Shown here: positions 1 through 5,038 of the stretch, in pieces
How positions within the stretch are numbered: position 1 is the stretch's first letter
Layout of the letters: every line of letters begins with the position of its first letter
NCBI GenBank assembly: GCA_005883365.1
Contig: VAXA01000019.1
Span: forward strand, 1-5,038
Source of the DNA: Actinomycetota bacterium
GTDB taxonomy: Bacteria; Actinomycetota; Thermoleophilia; Gaiellales; Gaiellaceae
DNA length: 5,038 nt
Direction: 5' to 3'
Translations under genes and position numbers: made by a program
Notes under the pieces: generated by a model
Databases searched by the model: none
What the model was told of the DNA's origin: nothing
The model's input: the letters and a program-made list of their open reading frames with translations, nothing else

Positions 1-601
1 AGACGCGCTCGAAGACGCCGACCATCGTCTGCTTGTAGAACTGGGGGCTCTGGGCGAGGAACGCTGGCCGGCCGAAGTAGTCGAGCCGAAAGACGTTCGC
101 GCCGCTCTCGGTCGCCGAGCCGACGATCTTCGGCGTCTGGATCTCGACGAAGCCGAGCCGGTCGAGCGTGGCACGGAAGCCGGCGAGCGACGCGGCCGCG
201 AGCTCGAACGTCGCACGGCTCCGCGGATGGCGGAGTGCGACCGCCGCGTGGTCGAGTCGTGTCGGCAGCTGCTCCTTCGGTCGCGGCAGGCGCAGGTCGA
301 TCGGAGGCGGTGCGACCGCCGGCGCGAGCACACGCAGCTCGGGTTCGTGGAGCTCGACTCCTCCCGGCGCCCGCGGTGCGGCGACCGCAACCCCCTCGAC
401 CTCGAGCACCGTCTCGCTCTGTAGCTCCGCGAGTTCTGCGATGGTCTCCGGCCATTCGACCACGGCCTGGACGATCCCGCTCCGGTCGCGCAGGAGCAGA
501 AACGCGAGCTTGCTCAGCTGTCGCTGGTGGTGGAGCCAGCCCGCTACACGGACGCGCTCGCCGACATGCTCCACCAGCTCCCGGACGTGGATGCGCTGCA
601 C
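1..601 (-). CDS. aspS: Aspartyl-tRNA synthetase, archaeal type, probably non-discriminating (partial, C-terminus outside window)
   Basis: Class II synthetase that attaches aspartate to tRNA in the cytoplasm. Two hundred codons are visible; the gene runs off the left edge, so motifs 2 and 3 cannot be seen. The start is GTG at 601, chosen because a perfect AGGAGG (609-614) lies 7-8 bases upstream and the OB-fold begins at once. Residues 1-95 are the OB-fold anticodon-binding domain (VRVAGW at 17-22, LLLRDRSGIVQAVVE at 35-49). The catalytic domain begins near 120, with class II motif 1 around 149-160 (GFVEIQTPKIV) and the aspartate-type segments SATESGANVF (162-171) and FLAQSPQFYKQ (181-191). 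This wording is that of archaeal/eukaryotic AspRS, not the long bacterial form. AsnRS is less likely because of the AQSPQ segment. From recalled alignment to the Thermococcus enzyme, His24 and Pro79 occupy the positions of discriminating Trp26 and Lys85, so it probably charges tRNA-Asp and tRNA-Asn. A T-box leader precedes it. Confidence 0.93.
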   Translation of the reverse strand, partial: MQRIHVRELVEHVGERVRVAGWLHHQRQLSKLAFLLLRDRSGIVQAVVEWPETIAELAELQSETVLEVEGVAVAAPRAPGGVELHEPELRVLAPAVAPPPIDLRLPRPKEQLPTRLDHAAVALRHPRSRATFELAAASLAGFRATLDRLGFVEIQTPKIVGSATESGANVFRLDYFGRPAFLAQSPQFYKQTMVGVFERV

Positions 602-605
602 GGTT

Positions 606-637
606 GCACCTCCTCTCGGTTACTCGCCTGGAGGTGC
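606..637 (-). promoter_or_regulatory. Sequestrator hairpin hiding the synthetase ribosome binding site
   Basis: GCACCTCC (637-630) is perfectly complementary over 8 bp to GGAGGTGC (613-606), which contains most of the Shine-Dalgarno sequence. The loop is 16 bases. The left arm shares bases 637-635 with the 3' strand of antisequestrator helix A1, so the two full-length helices cannot form together, although shortened versions might. This would be the OFF state when the tRNA is charged. It is the feature that makes this T-box translational rather than transcriptional. Confidence 0.82.
609..614 (-). promoter_or_regulatory. Ribosome binding site of aspS (AGGAGG)
   Basis: A perfect AGGAGG lies 7 bases from the GTG at 601 and decides the start codon of the synthetase. 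It is embedded in the sequestrator helix, so its accessibility is the regulated quantity. Confidence 0.9.
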
Positions 638-668
638 GGGCGGGAGGCGCTCCCGCGGTGCCACCGCA
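635..668 (-). promoter_or_regulatory. T-box antisequestrator
   Basis: Helix A1 pairs UGCGG (668-664) with CCGCA (639-635). The bulge UGGCACC (663-657) is the site that binds the tRNA acceptor end. Helix A2 pairs GCGGGAG (656-650) with CTCCCGC (646-640) around a CGC loop. Every position pairs by Watson-Crick rules, and the layout is that of the T-box antiterminator domain. Binding of uncharged tRNA should stabilise this form and free the ribosome site downstream. Confidence 0.88.
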
Positions 669-863
669 CTTCGCCGCCTTGCGACGGCCTCGTTCGGACC
701 CGGTTACGGGGGTCGGCCGGCGGGGTCTACTGGGTTGAAGGCCGTTCTTCCCGCAGCTCGGGAGTGTCGTTCGCGGGGACCGGAGTCCGCCTTCACAGCT
801 CCCGGCGGCTCTCTCGGCTCCGGCTGGCCCCGCTACTTGTCTCCGTCGGCGCTTTCGCCGGAG

Positions 864-869
864 AATATA
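864..869 (-). promoter_or_regulatory. Probable -10 element for the T-box leader (TATATT)
   Basis: TATATT is an isolated AT-rich hexamer in very GC-rich DNA. It sits just after the MFS stop codon (871-873) and about 20 bases before the first paired strand of T-box Stem I. A start near 857 would give a complete leader. No convincing -35 is present; CTGAGC at 885-890 has only a TGA match and a 15-base spacer. The call rests on position and composition. Confidence 0.5.
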
Positions 870-870
870 G

Positions 871-2080
871 CTACGCGTGCCGCGGCTCAGTGGCGCGGCG
901 CCGCGGGACGAGGCGGGGCGTCCAGCCCAGCGTGAGAGCGGCTCCGACCGTTGCGACCAGGCCGAGGATCCCCGAGAAGACGAAGGCGAGCTCGGTGCCG
1001 CCCACGTCGCAGAGCCAGCCCGTCATGATCCCGGCGATCGCGCCCGTGCCGTTGAAGGCGTAGAAGTAGAGGCCGATCACGCGGCCGCGCAGATGGTCCG
1101 GCGCGGCGAGCTGCAGGCTCGCGTTCGAGTTCGCCGACCATGCGGTGAAGCCCGCGCCGATGAGGAACAGCAGGACGCCGGCCAGGTACGCCGAGTGGAT
1201 CGGAGCGAGCAGCAGCTCGCCGCCGGTGAAGACCACGCCGCCGACGAGCAGCACCTTAGTCGACGCTCGCCCGAGCGATGCAGCGCCCAACGCACCGACC
1301 AGCGCGCCTGCTCCGAAGACGGCCGAGAGAAGGCCGTACACGTAGCTGTGCCCGTGCAGCGTGACCTTCGCGAGCACCGGCAGCGTAACGTTGAAGTTGA
1401 ACGCGAACGTGCTGAGCACGAAGGTGAGCGCGAGGAGGACGAGCATCCGCGGCTGCGATGCGCGGGCGCTCGAACTCCTCGAGCGGGAAGAACTCCGAGA
1501 CGCGCATCGCCAGCAGGCCGACCAGGACGGCGAGGAAGCTGATCGAGTTGACGAGGAAACAGATGCCGGCGCCGGCGACGAGGATGACACCCGCCACCGC
1601 CGGCCCGAAGATCCTGGACGCGTTGAACAGCGTCGAGTTGAGCGCGATCGCGTTCGGCAGATCCTCGCGCCCCACCATCCGATAGGTGAGCTGCTGGCGG
1701 GAGGGGACGTCGAGGACGAGCACCGTCCCGTTCAGGAAGGCGATCAGGTACAGCATCCACGGCTCCGCGAAGCCTCCGAGCGCGATCCACGCGAGCGCCG
1801 ACGCGAAGACGAGCTGTGCGACCTGCGTCGCGATCACGGTGCGGCGGGCGTCGAGCCGGTCGGTGAGGACGCCGGCGAACAGGCCGAACGCCATGTACGG
1901 CATGAACTGCGCGAAGGCCATCACGCCGACGTCGAACGGCGAGTGCGTGAGCTGGAGCACGTACCAACCGAGCGCGATCCGCTGCATCCACGAGCCCGTC
2001 TGCGAGACAATCTGGCCGCCGAAGAACAGGCGGTAGTTGCGGTAGCGGAGGCTGTGGAACGTGCGGCGGGCCGTGGTCAC
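871..2080 (-). pseudogene. MFS efflux-type transporter, frameshifted in the central loop
   Basis: Twelve-helix proton-driven transporter of the MFS_3 / macrolide-efflux-like group, an inner-membrane protein probably exporting a drug-like compound. The start is GTG at 2080, overlapping the marR stop as GTGA; GAGGG lies 9 bases upstream. The first frame (2080 to about 1460) begins TFHSLRYRNYRLFFGGQIVSQ, a typical N-terminus for the group, and has motif A (GVLTDRLDARR, residues 70-80) and six helices. It then reads on into unrelated arginine-rich sequence. The second frame (about 1461 to 871) supplies helices 7-12, starting with RMLVLLALTFVLSTFAFNFNV, and stops with TAG at 871-873. The switch lies within about 1450-1470 and needs one base skipped or two added. 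The loop between helices 6 and 7 also lacks the EGLxYVxxTP-like segment usual here, suggesting a deletion of some 15-25 codons. It could be a true pseudogene, two expressed halves, or a sequencing or assembly error. Confidence 0.8.
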
Positions 2081-2526
2081 GCCCGGCGGCCCTCGAGGAG
2101 TCGCGCGAGCGAATCCACTGCGGCTCCGACCGCCGCGAGCTCCTCCCGCGACAGAGCGCCGAGCCGGGTAGCGAGCCAGGCGGTGCGGCGGGAGCGGACG
2201 CGTCGGAGAGCCCGCTGGCCCTCCTCGGTCAGCGTCAGTCCGACGCAGCGCCGGTCGGTCTCGCTCGGCGTGCGGGCGACGAGACCGTCGCGCTCGAGCC
2301 GCGTCACGCGCTTCGACATTGCGGCGGTGGAGACCCGCTCCTCCGCCGCGAGCTCGCCGACGGTGACGCCGGGCGAGTGCTTGATCGAGACGAGCAGCGA
2401 GACCTGGTGCGGCGAGACGCCGGCGATCCGCTCGCGGCGGAGCTCGCGCGCCAGCCCGAGCAGCGTGGGACGGAGGCGGTCGGCAACCGCCATCGCATCG
2501 AGTTGCTGCTTCGTCGCCTGCGCCAT
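2077..2526 (-). CDS. MarR-family transcriptional regulator
   Basis: Winged-helix DNA-binding repressor of 149 residues, the usual MarR length, acting as a dimer in the cytoplasm. The N-terminal dimerisation helix spans about residues 7-33. The helix-turn-helix covers about 53-82, with VGELAAEERVS leading into the recognition helix TAAMSKRVTRLERDGLV (67-83). The wing carries the family signature SETDRRCVGLTLTEEG (88-103), and C-terminal dimerisation helices fill 104-147. The ATG at 2526 is the natural start but has no Shine-Dalgarno sequence; the bases before it are part of an operator-like palindrome, so the message may be leaderless or nearly so. Its stop overlaps the start of the MFS transporter by 4 bases, the standard regulator-plus-efflux-pump arrangement, implying that it represses its own operon and is released by a pump substrate. 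The ligand is unknown; Cys94 in the wing is the only cysteine and could be incidental. Confidence 0.92.
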   Translation of the reverse strand: MAQATKQQLDAMAVADRLRPTLLGLARELRRERIAGVSPHQVSLLVSIKHSPGVTVGELAAEERVSTAAMSKRVTRLERDGLVARTPSETDRRCVGLTLTEEGQRALRRVRSRRTAWLATRLGALSREELAAVGAAVDSLARLLEGRRA

Positions 2527-2529
2527 TCG

Positions 2530-2564
2530 TTAACCAGGTTAGCAAAACGCCTAACCAGGCTAAC
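2530..2564 (-). promoter_or_regulatory. Tandem palindromic operator, probably for the adjacent MarR protein
   Basis: Two copies of one palindrome lie between the ATPase stop and the marR start. On the plus strand they read TAACCAGGTTA (2531-2541, perfect around A2536) and TAACCAGGCTA (2552-2562, one mismatch around A2557). Their centres are 21 bp apart, about two helical turns, so two dimers would sit on the same face of DNA. The site overlaps any marR promoter; a TAACCT at 2536-2541 on the minus strand could serve as -10. Binding by this MarR is inferred from position and symmetry. Confidence 0.72.
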
Positions 2565-2571
2565 GATTTCT

Positions 2572-3342
2572 TTACAGAATCTTCGAAAGGAACAGCTTCG
2601 TCCGCGCGTGCTCCGGCGCTACGAAGAAGTGCTCTGGCGTCCCCTCCTCGATGATCAGCCCGTCGTCCATCATCACGACGCGGTCGGCGGCCTCGCGCGC
2701 GAAGCCCATCTCGTGCGTGACAACGATCATCGTCATGCCCTCGTGGGCGAGCTCCCCCATGATGTAGAGGACGTCACCGATCGCCTCCGGGTCGAGCGCG
2801 CTCGTCGCCTCGTCGAAGAGGATGAGCGCTGGCTCCATCGCGAGAGCACGCGCGATCGCCACCCGCTGCTGCTGGCCACCCGAGAGCTTGCCGGGATAGG
2901 TGTCGACCTTGTCCGCGAGCCCGACGCGGGAAAGCAGCATCTTGGCCTTGTCGACCGCGTGCCGCTTCTCCATGTCGAGCACCTGGATCGGCCCCTCGGT
3001 CACGTTCTCAAGCGCCGTCTTGTGCGGGAAGAGGTTGAACCGCTGGAAGACCATCCCGATCTGCGTACGCTGGCGGGCGATGTTGCGCTCGCTGTCCTCC
3101 ACCAGCCGGTCGCCGCGCTGCCGGTAGCCGATCAGGTGGCCGTTGACCTCGATCCGACCGGAATCGATCTTCTCGAGGTGGTTGATGCAGCGGAGGAACG
3201 TCGTCTTGCCCGAGCCCGATGGACCAATGATGCAGATGGTCTCACCTTTGGTGACCTCGAGCGAGATGCCCTTCAGTACCTCGAGGCGGCCGAAGCTCTT
3301 GTGGACGTCCTCGGCGTGCATCACGATTTCCGCTCCGGTCAT
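2572..3342 (-). CDS. ATP-binding protein of a polar amino acid ABC importer
   Basis: Energises import by hydrolysing ATP on the cytoplasmic side of the permease; member of the GlnQ/HisP/GltL group of the polar amino acid (PAAT) family. It has 256 residues, a normal length. All motifs are intact: Walker A GPSGSGKT (40-47), Q-loop [10 protein letters not shown] (98-107), signature LSGGQQQR (153-160), Walker B LILFDE (173-178), D-loop SALD (181-184) and the H-loop histidine of VVTHEMGFA (His210). A charged insertion at about 73-92 ([15 protein letters not shown]) precedes the Q-loop strand. The start is ATG at 3342 because it overlaps the permease stop as ATGA and has GGAGGG 4-6 bases upstream; an in-frame ATG at 3381 would lie inside the permease gene and lacks such support. 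It is the last gene of the importer operon. The substrate cannot be read from this subunit. Confidence 0.95.
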   Translation of the reverse strand: MTGAEIVMHAEDVHKSFGRLEVLKGISLEVTKGETICIIGPSGSGKTTFLRCINHLEKIDSGRIEVNGHLIGYRQRGDRLVEDSERNIARQRTQIGMVFQRFNLFPHKTALENVTEGPIQVLDMEKRHAVDKAKMLLSRVGLADKVDTYPGKLSGGQQQRVAIARALAMEPALILFDEATSALDPEAIGDVLYIMGELAHEGMTMIVVTHEMGFAREAADRVVMMDDGLIIEEGTPEHFFVAPEHARTKLFLSKIL

Positions 3343-4115
3343 CCGCCCCCTCCGCGGGCCCAGGACGTCATCGGGTTCCACGCGGCCTGCAGGCGCTCGC
3401 GGAAGCTCAGCTCGTCGCCGCGCTCGCTCACGGCGAGCCGTCGCTCGATGTACGCCTGGATGAACGTCCAGACGGTGGTGAGCATGAGGTACCAGACGGC
3501 AACGGCGAGGAAGTAGTCCGCGATGAAGAACTGCGAGTAGTTCTGCTCCGCGAAGGCGAACATTTCGAAGACCCCGATCGTGTACACGAGCGAGGTCGTC
3601 TTCATCATGTTGTTGAACTCGTTCCCGAGCGGCGGCACGATCACGCGCGCCGCCTGCGGCAGGATGATCCGCCGCATAGCCATGCCATACGTCATGCCGA
3701 CGGACTTGGCCGCCTCCATCTGGCCCCTGTCGACCGAGTCGATCCCGGCCCGGATGATCTCGCGCATGTACGCGCCCTCGTTGATGCTCAGCGCGACGAT
3801 TCCGGCGATCGCGGCGTCGGGGACGGTCCAGAAGCCGAAGTGGAGCGTCGGCCAGCTGAACGCGAAGTAGATGTAGAAGATCTGGACGAGCACGGGCGTG
3901 CCGCGGAAGATCCAGACGTAGACGCCGGAGATCCAGCGCAGCGGAGCGAAGCGCGACATGCGGGCGAGGGCGGCGAGGAGCCCGAGGAGCACTCCGGCTG
4001 CCTGGGAGATAATCGAGATGTAGACGGTCGCCCAGAGCGTGCGGAAGAAGACCGAGTGCGGATGGAAGACCTGCTGCCAGATGATGTGCAAGTCGACTGC
4101 GACGAGCGCGTGCAT
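3339..4115 (-). CDS. Permease of a polar amino acid ABC importer
   Basis: Inner-membrane subunit of 258 residues forming the channel, probably as a homodimer because only one permease gene is present. It belongs to the HisM/GlnP/GltK group. Hydrophobic helices lie at about 23-50, 63-87, 101-121, 174-190 and 203-222. The family motif [11 protein letters not shown] is at 71-81. The EAA loop that docks on the ATPase starts at E134-A135-A136 with G140 and continues through [17 protein letters not shown]. The ATG at 4115 is the only reasonable start, since an in-frame TGA lies about 30 bases upstream. Its AGGAG (4129-4133) overlaps the stop codon of the preceding gene and sits 13 bases from the ATG, a rather long spacing that may mean reliance on coupled translation. 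The downstream ATPase overlaps by 4 bases. Confidence 0.94.
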   Translation of the reverse strand: MHALVAVDLHIIWQQVFHPHSVFFRTLWATVYISIISQAAGVLLGLLAALARMSRFAPLRWISGVYVWIFRGTPVLVQIFYIYFAFSWPTLHFGFWTVPDAAIAGIVALSINEGAYMREIIRAGIDSVDRGQMEAAKSVGMTYGMAMRRIILPQAARVIVPPLGNEFNNMMKTTSLVYTIGVFEMFAFAEQNYSQFFIADYFLAVAVWYLMLTTVWTFIQAYIERRLAVSERGDELSFRERLQAAWNPMTSWARGGGG

Positions 4116-4131
4116 CTGGCAGCGGCTTCTC

Positions 4132-4950
4132 CTACTGGTTCTTCAGCGCGAACTGGCTCGCCTGCCACTTCGCGAGGATCGTCTTCATCTTGCCGTTCAG
4201 GTACAGCGCCTGGACCGCATTGTTGATCTGCGGCCCGAGCGGGTCGCCCTTCCGGGTGGCGATGCCCTCGGGTGCCGTTTCGACCTGCTGGCCGGCGGTC
4301 TGGAACTTCCCGTGCGTCGTCCGTATGTAGTAGAGGACGGGCGGAGCGTCGGCGAAGTACGCGTCGACCTTTCCGGCCTGGATCGCCGCTGCGGCGCTCG
4401 TGTCGGCCGGGTAGCTCTTGATCGTGATCTGCGGCTTGCCCTGCTTCTGCAGGGTCTTGTTCTCAGCCTGCAGACCGGCGAGCTCCGTCGTCGAAGCCTC
4501 GACGGCGGCGGCCTTGCCGCTGAGCGACGCGAGGTCGGTGATGTGCGACGGATTGCCCTTCTTCACCATCAGGAAGGCGCCCACGTTGACGTACGGCGTG
4601 AAGTGGACCTGCTTCGCGCGGTCCGCGGTCACCGTCATCGAGCTGATGATCGCGTTGCACTTCTTGTGCAGCAGCGCGGGGATGATGACGGTGAAGCCTG
4701 TGGTCTTGATCTGCGCCGTCGAGCCGAGCTGCTTCGCGACGGCGTTCGCGATGTCGATGTCGTAACCCGCGGCCTTCCCGTTCACGATTGACTCAGCCGG
4801 CGGGTACGTCGTGTCAACGCAATAGACGATCGGGTTGGGCACGTTCGAGGCCCCGCCCGTCGAGGTCGTGCTTTTCGAGCCGCCGCCGCCGCAGGCGGCG
4901 AGCGTGGCGACGAGCGCCGCGACCCCTAGCAGCGGGAGTAGACGCTTCAC
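4132..4950 (-). CDS. Extracellular solute-binding lipoprotein of a polar amino acid ABC importer (SBP_bac_3)
   Basis: Captures an amino acid outside the cell and delivers it to the permease. It has 272 residues, GTG start at 4950 with AGGAGGG (4957-4963) 6 bases upstream. The N-terminus is a lipoprotein signal: Lys2-Arg3, a hydrophobic stretch, then lipobox LAAC with Cys20 as lipidation site, followed by a Gly/Ser/Thr linker to about residue 36. The two-lobe family-3 fold follows: YCVDTTYPPAES (43-54), GYDIDIANAVAKQLG (62-76), and SSMTVTADRAKQVHFTPY (103-120), where Arg111 should hold the ligand carboxylate. The hinge and second lobe contain YPADTSAAAAIQAGKVDAYFAD (180-201), where Asp201 should bind the amino group. 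Ala52 replaces the aromatic residue common after YPP. Cys44 and Cys98 are both in lobe 1 and could form a disulfide. Specificity is uncertain. Confidence 0.94.
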   Translation of the reverse strand: MKRLLPLLGVAALVATLAACGGGGSKSTTSTGGASNVPNPIVYCVDTTYPPAESIVNGKAAGYDIDIANAVAKQLGSTAQIKTTGFTVIIPALLHKKCNAIISSMTVTADRAKQVHFTPYVNVGAFLMVKKGNPSHITDLASLSGKAAAVEASTTELAGLQAENKTLQKQGKPQITIKSYPADTSAAAAIQAGKVDAYFADAPPVLYYIRTTHGKFQTAGQQVETAPEGIATRKGDPLGPQINNAVQALYLNGKMKTILAKWQASQFALKNQ

Positions 4951-4956
4951 GGATTG

Positions 4957-4963
4957 CCCTCCT
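4957..4963 (-). promoter_or_regulatory. Ribosome binding site of the solute-binding protein (AGGAGGG)
   Basis: A strong Shine-Dalgarno sequence lies 6 bases before the GTG at 4950. It decides in favour of this non-ATG start, which also gives a complete lipoprotein signal peptide. Confidence 0.88.
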
Positions 4964-4988
4964 GTTGTCGAAACCGGCGAAGGTGACG

Positions 4989-5018
4989 ACTCTAGCGCGC
5001 GAGCGCGGCCGCCGTCAG
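4989..5018 (-). promoter_or_regulatory. Possible promoter of the amino acid importer operon
   Basis: CTGACG (5018-5013) matches four of six bases of the -35 consensus. It is 18 bases before TAGAGT (4994-4989), which fits the TANNNT form of -10. A start near 4982 would give a leader of about 30 bases with the ribosome site near its end. The region is GC-rich and the match could be chance; TAG at 4994-4992 may also be a stop codon of an upstream gene. Confidence 0.38.
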
Positions 5019-5038
5019 CGCCTGGAAATGGCCGATGA
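4992..5038 (-). CDS. Possible C-terminal tail of an upstream gene (partial, unknown product)
   Basis: One minus-strand frame from the right edge reads IGHFQALTAAALAR and stops with TAG at 4994-4992. Thirteen of its fourteen sense codons end in G or C, as in the real genes here. Of the other two frames, one stops within eight codons and the other would run on past the importer promoter. Fourteen residues are too few to name a family. If real, the gene ends 41 bases before the importer and might be co-transcribed with it. Confidence 0.35.
   Translation of the reverse strand, partial: IGHFQALTAAALAR

Larger units (their letters stand above)
602..860 (-). promoter_or_regulatory. T-box riboswitch, translational type, upstream of aspartyl-tRNA synthetase
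   Basis: This leader senses uncharged tRNA and controls ribosome access to the synthetase gene. Stem I pairs GGAG (844-841) with CTCC (764-761), GCGGGG (833-828) with CCCCGC (778-773), CCGGAG (823-818) with CTCCGG (785-780), and CCGCC (808-804) with GGCGG (791-787). The specifier loop has the usual AGUA on its 5' side (837-834) and GAAC-GAC-A on its 3' side (772-765). GAC (768-766) is the aspartate codon and AAC (771-769) directly before it is an asparagine codon. A small hairpin follows (714-710 with 701-697). Stem III comes next (688-683 with 678-673, GCAA loop). The T-box core is a 7-base bulge UGGCACC (663-657). UGGC fits a tRNA ending G73-CCA, as in tRNA-Asp and tRNA-Asn. There is no U-tract terminator; instead an anti-Shine-Dalgarno helix forms. 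The pairing was done by eye. Confidence 0.9.

Noticed and set aside
839..863. Hairpin CTCCGGCG / CGCC-GAC-GGAG as a terminator for the transporter gene
   Set aside because: It has no following U-tract, and its 3' GGAG is better explained as the base of T-box Stem I.
168..1063. Long plus-strand reading frames over the synthetase and its leader
   Set aside because: They are opposite-strand shadows of a well-matched AspRS and a structured RNA. They are rich in Arg, Ser and Ala with no family features.
1361..2533. A 390-codon plus-strand frame opposite the MFS and marR genes
   Set aside because: Its charged, low-complexity product has no recognisable domain, while the minus strand encodes clear MFS and MarR proteins over the same bases.
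2377..3516. A 379-codon plus-strand frame opposite the ATPase
   Set aside because: It mirrors an intact ABC ATPase with all its motifs. Antisense frames of this length are common in GC-rich genes.
4039..4791. A 250-codon plus-strand frame opposite the solute-binding protein
   Set aside because: It is a shadow of the lipoprotein gene; no start signal or domain supports it.
2572..4950. Reading the ABC importer as aspartate- or asparagine-specific because it is near aspS
   Set aside because: A separate regulator and pump lie between them, no T-box precedes the importer, and no pocket residue identifies an acidic or amide ligand.
5028..5038. Possible plus-strand gene start (ATGGCCGATGA) at the right edge
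   Set aside because: Only three codons are visible and the Shine-Dalgarno match is weak, so nothing can be supported.

Overview
The window is GC-rich. All supported genes lie on the minus strand, with third codon positions almost always G or C. Gene content, codon bias and a translation-type T-box leader suggest an actinomycete-like bacterium, possibly Thermoleophilia or a relative. That placement is an inference from style, not from a marker gene.

Read in the direction of transcription (high to low coordinates), the window starts with a possible last 15 codons of an unknown gene (5038-4992). A three-gene polar amino acid ABC importer follows: a lipoprotein solute-binding protein (4950-4132), a membrane permease (4115-3339) and an ATPase (3342-2572). 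The genes are 16 nt apart and then overlap by ATGA, so they form one operon. Next, after 45 bases holding two operator-like palindromes, comes a MarR regulator (2526-2077). It overlaps by GTGA an MFS drug-efflux-type transporter (2080-871). The transporter is broken as sequenced: its two halves are in different frames, and the loop joining them is shorter than usual.

The most notable region is 602-860, which has no protein gene. On the minus strand it reads as a complete T-box riboswitch of the translational kind. It has a Stem I with a specifier loop carrying AAC-GAC, a GNRA-capped Stem III, and a T-box bulge UGGCACC inside a clean antisequestrator. An 8-bp anti-Shine-Dalgarno helix covers the ribosome binding site of the next gene. 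That gene (601 to beyond base 1, partial) is an archaeal-type aspartyl-tRNA synthetase. It has His24 and Pro79 at the two anticodon-loop positions associated with non-discriminating enzymes, which charge both tRNA-Asp and tRNA-Asn with aspartate. The riboswitch would read the charging state of tRNA-Asp, and perhaps also tRNA-Asn, and release the ribosome site when tRNA is uncharged.

The importer, the MarR/MFS pair and the synthetase look like three separately controlled units sharing a strand. Nothing in the sequence shows that the importer carries aspartate or asparagine.
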